Assembly: GCF_014750655.1 (NCBI RefSeq)
Contig: NZ_JABBXD010000001.1
Location: forward strand, 667,102 to 731,101
Source: Salinimonas profundi
GTDB lineage: Bacteria; Pseudomonadota; Gammaproteobacteria; Enterobacterales; Alteromonadaceae
Direction of reading: 5' to 3'
Length of the DNA stretch: 64,000 nucleotides
A program made the translations under genes and the position numbers. Numbering within the stretch: position 1 is the first letter of the stretch; every line of letters begins with the position of its first letter. Of this stretch, positions 54,730 through 63,873 are shown in pieces. The notes beneath the pieces were generated by a model that was not told where the DNA came from, made no database searches, and saw only the letters and a list, made by a program, of their open reading frames with translations.

Positions 54730-56093
54730 TGCGCCTTGCTACTTTATGCATAGCGGTTATTGCCACCTCTTTTGGTGTAGCAGGCACGGTGCTGGCACAA
54801 TCCACACTGCACCTGAATGATGCTGTAACGCAAGCGCAATCGAATGATCCCTGGCTGCAGGGCAACCGACTGCAGCAAAAGGCGAAGGAGAGTCGCAGTG
54901 TCGCTGCAGGGGAGCTTCCTGACCCTTCAATGTCATTTTCTATGATGAATTTACCAGTGGACGGTTTCAGGTTTGATCAGGAAAACATGACACAAGCTCA
55001 GGTAGGCATTTCGCAGGCCTTTCCAAGAGGTGATTCACGCTCAATAAACCAGCAAAAACTCGCTATACAGTCCGCTATGGGGCCTTTTGAACGTGATAAT
55101 CGCCGCGCCATGGTTAAACGGGACGTGACGTTATTATGGCTGGATGCCTGGCTGGCTATGCGTTCAAAAACGCTCATTGAAGATAATAAAATACTGTTTG
55201 AGCAAATACGTGATGTCGCACAAACCACCTACGCATCTGCAGCCGGCAAATCTCGTCAGCAGGATATGATCCGCGCCGAGCTTGAACTCATTCAGTTTGA
55301 GGATCGCGCCACCGTTCAGGCACAAAATCTGGAAGCAGCCTTATCTGCGCTTGGCGAATGGTTGTATCCGTATCAGTCTGACAGTCTGACATTAAGCCCT
55401 GACAGTGGGATAGCCGATGTCTCACTGCCAGCGGCATTGCCGGAAATTGACCTTCTCATGCCGATAGCAGCGCTGACAGCCATTGGATCAGACAGCAAAC
55501 TGATCGACCGTCTTAGTCAGCATCCCACCATTCAGGCCATAGAACTTCAGTATCAGGCCAGCCAAAAAGATGTTGAGCTCGCCAGAGAGCAATACAAACC
55601 CGAGTGGAAACTTAATGCCAGCTATGGATGGCGTGACGATATGCCTTCCGGCCAGTCCAGAGCCGACTTGTTTTCTGTTGGTATCACCCTGGACCTGCCA
55701 CTGTTCACAGACAATCGTCAGGATAAAACCGTCGAGGCATCCGTATATGAAGCACAGTCTGTTAAAACACAAAAGCTGGTGACGTTAAAATCGTTACGTG
55801 CACAAGTCCGTGAACAAACCCGACATCTTGCTCGTCTGAAGCAGCGCGAATCGCTATATAGAGACCAAATCCTGACTCAGGCAAACGCGCAGGCTGAAGC
55901 GACACTGACCGCCTACATGAATGACACCGGGGACTTTTCTGAAGTGGTTCGCGCCAGAATCACAGAACTTGAAGCCCGCCTTGCAGCGTTAGCGGTTCAG
56001 GTGGAAAAACTGAAACGTATTGCAATGCTCAACTATTACCTTACCCAATCTGACGCAACAACCGCTGCGGCAAAAGGAGCTTCTCATGAGTAA
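54729..56093 (+). CDS. Outer-membrane efflux factor (CusC/CzcC-like TolC family)
   Basis: A 454-residue TolC-family protein, the outer-membrane exit duct of the Cus-type pump encoded downstream. Signal peptide at about 1-23 (VLAQS). The first repeat has LHLNDAVTQAQSNDPWLQGN and the second QATIQAIELQYQASQKDVELAREQYKPEWKLNASYGW-like blocks; a SVGITLDLPLF strand follows, typical of TolC. No lipobox Cys is seen, so unlike E. coli CusC it is not lipidated. It overlaps the adaptor gene by 8 bases. Confidence 0.92.
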   Translation: MRLATLCIAVIATSFGVAGTVLAQSTLHLNDAVTQAQSNDPWLQGNRLQQKAKESRSVAAGELPDPSMSFSMMNLPVDGFRFDQENMTQAQVGISQAFPRGDSRSINQQKLAIQSAMGPFERDNRRAMVKRDVTLLWLDAWLAMRSKTLIEDNKILFEQIRDVAQTTYASAAGKSRQQDMIRAELELIQFEDRATVQAQNLEAALSALGEWLYPYQSDSLTLSPDSGIADVSLPAALPEIDLLMPIAALTAIGSDSKLIDRLSQHPTIQAIELQYQASQKDVELAREQYKPEWKLNASYGWRDDMPSGQSRADLFSVGITLDLPLFTDNRQDKTVEASVYEAQSVKTQKLVTLKSLRAQVREQTRHLARLKQRESLYRDQILTQANAQAEATLTAYMNDTGDFSEVVRARITELEARLAALAVQVEKLKRIAMLNYYLTQSDATTAAAKGASHE

Positions 56094-58167
56094 TAAACCG
56101 CTTATTGCTGCAGCCATTGCCGGCGTCCTGGCTGGCGGGTTGGCTGTCATCGGCTATAACCACCTGACCGGAGATACGCCTTCGTCCGGCGAGCAGCAAA
56201 AACAGCCACTATATTGGGTAGCACCGATGGACGACAGCTATCGTCGTGACAAGCCGGGAAAATCGCCGATGGGCATGGACCTGGTTCCGGTGTATGAACA
56301 AAACGCAAGTAACACTGATGAGCAGGCGGGCACTGTCACCATCTCACCGGCAGTGGAAAATAATATGGGTGTAAGGACTGCCCCAGCTCGAAAAGGTCAA
56401 ATTAATACGGATATCAGTACTGTTGGATATGTGAAGTACGATGAAGATGAAATTGTACACATTCACCCCCGTGTTGAAGGCTGGATTGAGCAACAGTTTG
56501 TGAAAGCTGCAGGCGACCCGGTCGAAAAAGGGCAGCCTTTATATGCGCTGTATTCTCCGGAGCTGGTGAATGCACAGGAAGAATACATTATTGCGCTACG
56601 CCGAAATAATGCGGCTTTGATTTCAGCAGCCAGAGAACGCCTTGCTGCCCTGGATATTCCTGAAAAGGTGGTTGCACAGATTTCCCGTCAAAAGGAGATT
56701 GTACGCACCGTGACCTTTGACGCGCCACAATCCGGTTTTGTGAACGAGCTCAACATCCGGGATGGTTTTTTTGTCCAGCCCGGCATGACACTGATGAGTA
56801 TCGGACAATTAGATACCGTGTGGGTAGAAGCGGAAGTCTTCGAGCGTGATGCGGCTTCAGTGAGTGCCGGTATGCCGGTCACCATGACCGTTGATGCAAT
56901 TAAGGGCAAAACCTGGCAGGGTACGGTGGATTACGTGGCCCCTGCCCTGCAGTCGGCGAATCGGACGCTACCGGTCAGGCTGAAATTTGCCAACCCTGAA
57001 CATCGTCTAAAACCCAACATGTTAGCGGATATTCATATCGATGTTCCCATTGACTCTCAGGCTGTATTGGTGCCAAACGAGGCAGTCATTCGCACAGGCT
57101 CACAAAACCGTGTGGTGCTGGCAAACGGTGATGGAAAATTCCGCTCTGTTGCAGTTACGCTGGGCCGGGCTGGCAAAAACGACATAGAAATTCTTGATGG
57201 TGTTAATGAAGGTGAGCGCGTTGTCACGTCGGCGCAATTTTTAATCGACTCTGAATCCAGTAAGAGTTCTGACTTTACCCGCATGGGCAGCAGCTCAGAT
57301 ACCCCCTCTGCCTGGGCAAAGGGCAAAATCAAGGCGGTGCGCTTCGAACAACGCAGCGTGACCATCGATCATGAGCCAGTTGAGGCGCTTGACTGGCCGG
57401 CTATGACGATGGATTTTTCTGTGGCTGAGGACGTCGCCATCGAAAAGCTTGCGGAAGGACAGTCTCTGCATTTTGAAATAGGCCGGACCAATGGTAGCCC
57501 TGTGGTAACAGGCATTCACATCATGCAGCAAGATGGCGGTGCAGCAGGCAATACTGAAACAAATGATCACCCGCAAAGGGGAGAAACGCAAACGCAAAGC
57601 TCTCCTGACGCGGTTGCGGTTACCGGTACAATTACTGCGGTCTCAACGACAAACCGCACACTGACTATTGACCATGACGCCGTTGAAGCCTGGAACTGGC
57701 CTGCCATGACCATGGATTTTCCGGTCGACAAAAATGTCGATATGAAAAAGCTCGCTGTGGGACAGTCAGTGCATTTTGAAGTGACCCGCTCGACTGACAA
57801 CGCCGCGACAGTGACACGGGTGCATGTTATGGCACCGGCCAGCAACCCATCCACACAGCAACCACCGCAATCTGATACCAAGCCAAAGGCGGTGGCAGTA
57901 ATGGGCACACTGACAGCCATTTCGCCGGCAAATCGCACTGTAACCGTTAATCACAAGCCCGTTGAGGCCTGGGACTGGCCTGCCATGACCATGGATTTTG
58001 CGGTGGATGAGTCCATCAGTTTAGACAAATTGGCCACCGGACAATCCCTTCATTTCGAAGTTACCCGGGATGACAACGGCGCGCTTTCTATTACCGGTAT
58101 TCATATCCTGGCAAAGGCCGAACCCGGCCATAATAATGCCGGGCACGATTCGCCCCCGCCGCTGTAA
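56086..58167 (+). CDS. cusB: CusB-like periplasmic adaptor fused to three CusF domains
   Basis: A 693-residue adaptor of a heavy-metal RND pump. Anchor helix (5-24); a metal-binding-domain-like segment YWVAPMDDSYRRDKPGKSPM (43-62) that continues MGMDLVPVY but lacks the usual Cys; then lipoyl and barrel domains to about 410. The C-terminus holds three successive CusF domains. Each keeps all four Cu(I)/Ag(I) ligands of CusF: His429-Trp437-Met440-Met442, His530-Trp538-Met541-Met543 and His623-Trp631-Met634-Met636, in the form HxxxxxxxWPAMTM. The ATG at 56086 follows AAGGAG; an upstream in-frame start overlaps the previous gene. Confidence 0.95.
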   Translation: MSNKPLIAAAIAGVLAGGLAVIGYNHLTGDTPSSGEQQKQPLYWVAPMDDSYRRDKPGKSPMGMDLVPVYEQNASNTDEQAGTVTISPAVENNMGVRTAPARKGQINTDISTVGYVKYDEDEIVHIHPRVEGWIEQQFVKAAGDPVEKGQPLYALYSPELVNAQEEYIIALRRNNAALISAARERLAALDIPEKVVAQISRQKEIVRTVTFDAPQSGFVNELNIRDGFFVQPGMTLMSIGQLDTVWVEAEVFERDAASVSAGMPVTMTVDAIKGKTWQGTVDYVAPALQSANRTLPVRLKFANPEHRLKPNMLADIHIDVPIDSQAVLVPNEAVIRTGSQNRVVLANGDGKFRSVAVTLGRAGKNDIEILDGVNEGERVVTSAQFLIDSESSKSSDFTRMGSSSDTPSAWAKGKIKAVRFEQRSVTIDHEPVEALDWPAMTMDFSVAEDVAIEKLAEGQSLHFEIGRTNGSPVVTGIHIMQQDGGAAGNTETNDHPQRGETQTQSSPDAVAVTGTITAVSTTNRTLTIDHDAVEAWNWPAMTMDFPVDKNVDMKKLAVGQSVHFEVTRSTDNAATVTRVHVMAPASNPSTQQPPQSDTKPKAVAVMGTLTAISPANRTVTVNHKPVEAWDWPAMTMDFAVDESISLDKLATGQSLHFEVTRDDNGALSITGIHILAKAEPGHNNAGHDSPPPL
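57682..57999 (+). repeat. Two recent copies of the CusF core at DNA level
   Basis: The 39-base segments 57682-57720 and 57961-57999, coding VEAW[N/D]WPAMTMDF, differ at only two bases. A third, older copy at about 57376-57414 has at least five more differences, mostly in codon third positions. This points to a late in-frame duplication of one CusF unit. Confidence 0.85.
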
Positions 58168-58179
58168 GGAGATGATGTC

Positions 58180-61100
58180 GTGATTGAATCTATTATCAGG
58201 TGGTCGGTAAAGAACCGTTTTCTCGTCTTATTGGTGACAGTAATGGTGATAACGGCAGGTGTTTATTCGGTGAGCAAAACACCGGTAGATGCCCTGCCTG
58301 ACCTGTCAGACGTGCAGGTAATTGTAAAAACCAGCTATCCCGGCCAGTCGCCACAGGTGGTCCAGGATCAGGTCACCTATCCGCTGACCACTGCCATGCT
58401 GTCGGTCCCAAAGGCAAAAACCGTTCGCGGGTTTTCCTTTTTCGGCGACTCCTATGTGTACATCATTTTTGAAGATGATACTGACCTGTACTGGGCCAGA
58501 AGTCGTGTTCTGGAATATCTGAATCAGGCTGCCGCGAGCCTGCCCGACACTGCAACACCACAAATAGGTCCGGATGCCACCGGTGTGGGCTGGGTTTACA
58601 TGTACGCGCTGACGGATCCAACGGGCAAACACGATATCAGCCAGTTGCGCAGCATTCAGGACTGGTTTTTACGCTATGAGTTACAGTCAGTAGACGGTGT
58701 ATCAGAAGTCGCCTCAGTCGGCGGGATGGTCAAGCAATATCAGGTTCAGGTCGACCCGGATCGCCTGCGTGGCTACAACATCCCGCTGGATCTGATTCAG
58801 CGGGCATTGATTAAGGGCAATCAGGAAACCGGCGCCTCAGTTGTTGAAATGGCTGAAGCTGAATATATGGTAACCGCCACCGGCTACATTCGGTCAGTAG
58901 ACGATATCAATGAGATACCTTTAGGCGTCAGCGAAAACGGCACCGCGCTGACAATTGGTGATATTGCAACGGTGACACTGGGGCCACAAATGCGACGTGG
59001 CGTGGCCGAACTGAACGGTCAGGGCGAAGTTGTCGGCGGCATTGTGGTGATGCGCTACGGCGAAAATGCCCAGCAAACCATCGACGGCGTCAAAGCGCGT
59101 CTTGACGCGTTAACGGACTCATTACCCGACGGTGTAGAAATAGTCACCGTTTATGACCGTTCTGCGCTCATCGATCGTGCCATTACCAATCTCCAGGATA
59201 AACTCACCGAAGAGTTGATAGTGGTGGCGCTTATCTGTGTGGCGTTTTTGTTTCACCTGCGTTCATCGCTTGTGGCTATCATCACCCTGCCCCTGGGGAT
59301 TCTGGTTGCGTTTATTGTGATGTATTTTCAGGGTATCAATGCCAACATCATGTCACTGGGCGGTATTGCTATTGCAATTGGTGCCATGACAGACGGTGCG
59401 ATTGTCATGATTGAAAATATGCATAAACATATGGAGCGGGAAGCCGTTACCGATGAGAATCGCTGGGAGATTGTGGCCCGGTCCGCCTGTGAGGTGGGCC
59501 CGGCGCTGTTCTTCTCATTGCTTATTATCACCGTGTCTTTTCTACCGGTCTTTATTCTTGAGGCCCAGGAAGGCCGGATGTTCGCACCACTTGCTTATAC
59601 GAAAACGTACGCAATGGCGGCATCTGCAGGCATTGCCGTAACGGTGGTTCCGGTATTAATGGGGTATTTTATTCGCGGTAACATACGGCCAGAAGCCAAA
59701 AATCCGGTGAATCGCTTCCTTGTCGCATTATATCTGCCGGTACTCAGACAGGCGTTGCGTTTTCCCAAATCGACATTAGTTGCTGCACTGCTTATCACTG
59801 TAATCGGGTTCTATCCTCTGAATAAAATTGGCAGCGAATTTATCCCTCCACTCGATGAAGGCGATCTGATGTATATGCCCACAACCTATCCGGGCATCTC
59901 TATTGGTAAAGCCCGCGAGTTGCTCCAGCAAACCGACAAACTCATCCGCACCGTCCCGGAAGTTGAGTCCGTGTTTGGCAAGGTAGGCCGCGCTGATACA
60001 GCCACCGATCCGGCCCCGCTGACTATGATTGAAACCTTTATTCAGCTGAAACCTAAAAGCGAATGGCGAAGTGGTCTTACAACAGACGATCTGAAAGCCG
60101 AACTGGATGCGCTGGTCAATTTCCCTGGCCTGACAAATGCCTGGGTAATGCCGATTAAAACGCGCATAGACATGTTAGCGACGGGCATCAAAACCCCGGT
60201 AGGCATTAAAGTCGCCGGCGCCGAACTGGATGTTATACAGAAGATTGGTAAGGACCTTGAACGCATTCTGGATAAGGTTCCCGGCACCTCGTCAGTTTAT
60301 TCTGAGCGTGTTGCAGGCGGACGCTATCTGAAGGTCGACATTCAGCGCGAAGAAGCCAGTCGCTACGGACTTAACATTTCAGACGTGCAGCAGGTTGTAG
60401 CGACCGCCGTAGGCGGCATGAATGTCACACGCACGGTGGAAGGTCTTGAGCGTTATCCGGTCAATCTGCGCTATCCGCAGGATTACCGTGATTCGCCGGA
60501 AAGCCTCGCCAGATTACCCATTGTCACAGATAAAGGACAACGCATCGCGCTGGGCGACGTTGCCAATATCTATATTGAGGATGGTCCGCCGGGCATTAAA
60601 AGTGAAAACGCCAGGATAAACGGCTGGACATTTATCGATATCGAAAACAGCGATATCGGATCTTATGTCGATGACGCCAAAGCCGCTTTAGCTAAAGAAC
60701 TGGACCTGCCCCCCGGTTATTCGGTGACCTGGGCCGGTCAGTATGAATATATGGAGCGCGCCAAGGATAAGCTCACCTATGTGATACCGCTCACGCTCGC
60801 TATCATCATCATTTTACTTTATCTGAACTTCAGGGCCTTTAGTGAGGTGCTGATGATTATCCTCAGTTTGCCTATGGCCATGATTGGTGGCTTATGGCTG
60901 TTATATTTACAGGGTTTTAATTTATCAGTGGCGGTCGGGGTTGGCTTTATTGCCCTGGCGGGTGTGGCCGTGGAAATTGGTGTGATCATGCTTGTATACC
61001 TCAACCAGGCGCTAGAAAGACTTAAAGACGACGCTACACGCAATAAACAGACAATCGGTGACGACGCTTACCGGCAAGCGTTGCTGGAAGGGGCCGGTTT

Positions 61101-61326
61101 GCGGGTGAGGCCCGTGATGATGACCGTGGCTACCATCATTATCGGCCTTTTACCGATTATGTTTGGCAGCGGCACGGGCTCAGAAGTAATGAGCAGAATC
61201 GCTGCGCCCATGATAGGCGGGATGACCAGTGCACTGATATTGACGCTTATTGTTCTGCCCGTGGTGTATGCGATGGTTAAAAAGCATGCAGTGAAGCGCT
61301 TTAATAAGGAGCTGTCAGGTGATTGA
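58180..61326 (+). CDS. cusA: CusA/CzcA-type heavy-metal RND permease
   Basis: A 1048-residue inner-membrane proton antiporter of the heavy-metal RND class. Start GTG at 58180 with AAGGAG. Class signatures: first helix (14-34), GATGVGWVYMYALTD, GAMTDGAIVMIENMHK (helix 4 with its single Asp), the LYMPTTYPGISIGKA entry and GVAVEIGVIMLVYLNQAL in helix 10. The Met residues in LTMIET and RIDMLATG, near the metal-binding cleft of CusA, are present; other ligands should be aligned before drawing conclusions. It overlaps the next gene by 8 bases. Copper and/or silver export is the most likely task. Confidence 0.94.
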   Translation: MIESIIRWSVKNRFLVLLVTVMVITAGVYSVSKTPVDALPDLSDVQVIVKTSYPGQSPQVVQDQVTYPLTTAMLSVPKAKTVRGFSFFGDSYVYIIFEDDTDLYWARSRVLEYLNQAAASLPDTATPQIGPDATGVGWVYMYALTDPTGKHDISQLRSIQDWFLRYELQSVDGVSEVASVGGMVKQYQVQVDPDRLRGYNIPLDLIQRALIKGNQETGASVVEMAEAEYMVTATGYIRSVDDINEIPLGVSENGTALTIGDIATVTLGPQMRRGVAELNGQGEVVGGIVVMRYGENAQQTIDGVKARLDALTDSLPDGVEIVTVYDRSALIDRAITNLQDKLTEELIVVALICVAFLFHLRSSLVAIITLPLGILVAFIVMYFQGINANIMSLGGIAIAIGAMTDGAIVMIENMHKHMEREAVTDENRWEIVARSACEVGPALFFSLLIITVSFLPVFILEAQEGRMFAPLAYTKTYAMAASAGIAVTVVPVLMGYFIRGNIRPEAKNPVNRFLVALYLPVLRQALRFPKSTLVAALLITVIGFYPLNKIGSEFIPPLDEGDLMYMPTTYPGISIGKARELLQQTDKLIRTVPEVESVFGKVGRADTATDPAPLTMIETFIQLKPKSEWRSGLTTDDLKAELDALVNFPGLTNAWVMPIKTRIDMLATGIKTPVGIKVAGAELDVIQKIGKDLERILDKVPGTSSVYSERVAGGRYLKVDIQREEASRYGLNISDVQQVVATAVGGMNVTRTVEGLERYPVNLRYPQDYRDSPESLARLPIVTDKGQRIALGDVANIYIEDGPPGIKSENARINGWTFIDIENSDIGSYVDDAKAALAKELDLPPGYSVTWAGQYEYMERAKDKLTYVIPLTLAIIIILLYLNFRAFSEVLMIILSLPMAMIGGLWLLYLQGFNLSVAVGVGFIALAGVAVEIGVIMLVYLNQALERLKDDATRNKQTIGDDAYRQALLEGAGLRVRPVMMTVATIIIGLLPIMFGSGTGSEVMSRIAAPMIGGMTSALILTLIVLPVVYAMVKKHAVKRFNKELSGD

Positions 61327-62032
61327 TATTGTGCGGCGCTACCATCGCTGGCTGATGTTATTTGTTGCGCTACAATTTTTGCTCTGGGCAGTGTCGGGAC
61401 TGTATATGGTCAGTATGGACATTCACTATATTCATGGTGAAAATCTGGTGAACGCGCCTCAGGTCAACATTGATAATGAGCAGCGTAAAACCCGTTTCGA
61501 GACGATCGTGGATACCTATCCGAACGCAGAGTCTGTCACATTGCGCTCGCTGGCGGGAACGCCTGTCTATCAGGTCTTGCTTTCAGACCAACCGACACCA
61601 CTGCTTATTGCAACGGATTCCGGTCAGCCATTGCCACAAATCAACGAACAACAAGCAGCACGCATTGCAGTTCGCGCGTTTGCCGGCCAGGGCAATATTG
61701 AAAGTATCAGGAGCGTGGATCAGCCTGCCGAGGCCCCTGATGAACTGTCACCGCATCACCTGCCTGTCTGGCAGGTGAATTTTGATGAAACCTTTTCTCC
61801 CACTCTCTATATCAGTCAGTATACCGGGTCTATCGTTACCGTCAGGCACCATCCCTGGCGCTGGTTTGACTGGATGTGGCGACTTCATATTCTCGACTGG
61901 GATGATGGTGCTACGCTGGGCAACCTTTTCTTTTTAATCTTTGCTTTTACCGGCCTGGCAGGCGCGCTGTCCGGTGCAATACTGTCCTACTTGCGAATCG
62001 TGAAACCAGCTGGTCGGGGTGACACTTTATGA
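61319..62032 (+). CDS. PepSY-domain membrane protein
   Basis: A 237-residue membrane protein with two helices (about 12-32 and 202-226) around a periplasmic PepSY domain. A His (YHRW, His9) lies at the inner-face entry of helix 1 and a second His (WRLHILDW) just before helix 2, a pattern of PepSY_TM proteins. It starts with GTG at 61319 (AAGGAG before it) inside the end of cusA. The fused protein that follows is its paralogue: TLRSLAGTPVY and TLRTLLGKPVY, YHRWLMLF and CHKWASVI are matching blocks. Function unknown, probably linked to electron transfer. Confidence 0.88.
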   Translation: MIDIVRRYHRWLMLFVALQFLLWAVSGLYMVSMDIHYIHGENLVNAPQVNIDNEQRKTRFETIVDTYPNAESVTLRSLAGTPVYQVLLSDQPTPLLIATDSGQPLPQINEQQAARIAVRAFAGQGNIESIRSVDQPAEAPDELSPHHLPVWQVNFDETFSPTLYISQYTGSIVTVRHHPWRWFDWMWRLHILDWDDGATLGNLFFLIFAFTGLAGALSGAILSYLRIVKPAGRGDTL

Positions 62033-63873
62033 CGCGATTTGGCCTAATAAAACAGTGTCATAAATGGGCATCTGTCATCGTTGGCGTTCAGTTGATCATC
62101 TGGCTGGCTACCGGTCTTTACTTTGGATTAGCTGAGCATGAACGGCTTCAGTTGCGGCCTTCCTCATCACCACTGGGGCAGACCACTACCCAACATGGCG
62201 AAATCGTCCCTGCGTCGAATCTACCGGTAAACCAGGTCCAGTCTCTGACATTACGCACCCTGCTTGGCAAACCGGTGTATGTGGCTGTCATTGAAGCCGG
62301 CGCGCATATCAGCCAGACGAGTCAGATACAGCTGTTCGATGCAATTTCAGCTGCGCCCATCAGTATCGAACAGCCTCTTGCCGAGAAAATTGCCAAACAT
62401 GCCTATCCGGGTCCCTCACAAATTGCCAGTGCTACGTTCCGCCAGGCACCATTATCAGAATTGCCCGGTCAGAAGAACGACGTATGGCACATTGTGTTTG
62501 CCGATGAGCAAAATACTTATATGTTCATTGACAGCCGAACCGGCAACATTATTGCGCACTCGACACTCGACAGACGCTTTTTTGATTTGATGCTCAAACT
62601 GCATTTTATGGATTATGGTAACAGTGGCGGCTTTAACCACTGGTTAATCATAACTTTTGCGCTGGCTACACTTTTGTTTGTGATTACCGGATTAATCTGG
62701 CTTGGTATATTAATTAAGGACGGTCAGATTACGCCGGGACGCGGTAAGAAGACGACCTTTCGGGCAACACTCAACACCGGCGAGGCGCAATTGCGTATAT
62801 CAACGCGCAGTAGTGAGACAATCTTGCACGCATTACAACATGCGCATATCCATCTGCCTTCTGCCTGCGGTGGCGGTGGCAGCTGTGGAAAATGCCGGAT
62901 TCAGACGCCCGGCGACATTAAGCCCACATCAGCAGAACGTGAATGGCTAACCTCCGAAGAGCTTCAAAACGGTATGCGTCTGGCGTGTCAGCATACGGCT
63001 GCAGACGTGGATGCTATCCATGCGCCGAAAGCCTATCGCGACAAACTGATTCTGGAGGTGGAGCACGCGCGGTTTGTGACGCCCTCCATTAAATATATTC
63101 AGTTTACAGTGAAAGCCGGAGACTTGCAGGCATATAAAGCGGGGGCGTGCATGCGCTTTATGATCCCTCCGGCAGAAAATGCCATCCGACCACACGATAT
63201 TCCTGAGTATTTTACAGCTTACTGGCAAGATACGCCCAGCGGATACCATGCCCATGATGGCGGCGTGCGTCACTACTCTATCGCCGACTTTGATGCTGGC
63301 AAAGATACGTTGAGCATTGCGGTGAAATGGCAGCAATCAGACGATAAAACACAATCCGGTATAGGATCGGCGTACTTGTGCCAGCTCACTACCGGACAAA
63401 CCATCCAGGCTGTAGGTCCGATTGAGTCATTTCATTTATCGGATGCAGCGGTAGCACAACGCTTTTTCATTGGCGCCGGTTCTGGTATCGCCCCATTGCG
63501 GGCGATGATTCACGAGCAGTTGTTAAAACATAAGCGTGTCATGCCGGTTACCTTTCTGTATGGTGCACGCACCCAAGCTGACCTGGCCTTTCAAAGTGAA
63601 TTCGAAGCACTCTCCAGACAGTTTTCCCAGTTTCATTACTGCCCTGTGCTATCAAGGCCTGATGATAACTGGCCGGGTCAGTCAGGTTATGTTCAGGATG
63701 CACTGGTGACAATACTTCATCAGGCCAGTTTTAACCCGGGAATGGCAGAATTTTATCTCTGTGGTCCGCATCCCCTTATGCAGGACGTTGAGACATTGCT
63801 GTATCGATACGGTGTCTCACCTGCCAACATTTACAAAGATATATTCAATCCTACAGCGAGTACAAATCAATGA
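62029..63873 (+). CDS. PepSY-ferredoxin-flavin reductase fusion
   Basis: A 614-residue fusion. Two helices (about 14-33 and 203-228) flank a periplasmic PepSY domain; then a cytoplasmic 2Fe-2S ferredoxin domain with Cys280, Cys286, Cys289 and Cys320 (CGGGGSCGKC, plant-type), an FAD domain with RHYS (414-417) and a NAD(P)-binding domain starting GAGSGIAPLRAM (482) and ending NIYKDIF. The order is that of Na+-NQR subunit F and related reductases. The N-in topology puts the redox domains in the cytoplasm, so electrons could go from NAD(P)H via FAD and 2Fe-2S towards the membrane. Overlaps both neighbours by 4 bases. Confidence 0.92.
   Translation: MTRFGLIKQCHKWASVIVGVQLIIWLATGLYFGLAEHERLQLRPSSSPLGQTTTQHGEIVPASNLPVNQVQSLTLRTLLGKPVYVAVIEAGAHISQTSQIQLFDAISAAPISIEQPLAEKIAKHAYPGPSQIASATFRQAPLSELPGQKNDVWHIVFADEQNTYMFIDSRTGNIIAHSTLDRRFFDLMLKLHFMDYGNSGGFNHWLIITFALATLLFVITGLIWLGILIKDGQITPGRGKKTTFRATLNTGEAQLRISTRSSETILHALQHAHIHLPSACGGGGSCGKCRIQTPGDIKPTSAEREWLTSEELQNGMRLACQHTAADVDAIHAPKAYRDKLILEVEHARFVTPSIKYIQFTVKAGDLQAYKAGACMRFMIPPAENAIRPHDIPEYFTAYWQDTPSGYHAHDGGVRHYSIADFDAGKDTLSIAVKWQQSDDKTQSGIGSAYLCQLTTGQTIQAVGPIESFHLSDAAVAQRFFIGAGSGIAPLRAMIHEQLLKHKRVMPVTFLYGARTQADLAFQSEFEALSRQFSQFHYCPVLSRPDDNWPGQSGYVQDALVTILHQASFNPGMAEFYLCGPHPLMQDVETLLYRYGVSPANIYKDIFNPTASTNQ

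Noticed and set aside
58180..61326. Loss of a methionine ligand in CusA
   Set aside because: I considered that RYGLNISDV replaces a Met of the CusA triad, but I could not place the triad residues with certainty without an alignment, so no claim is made.
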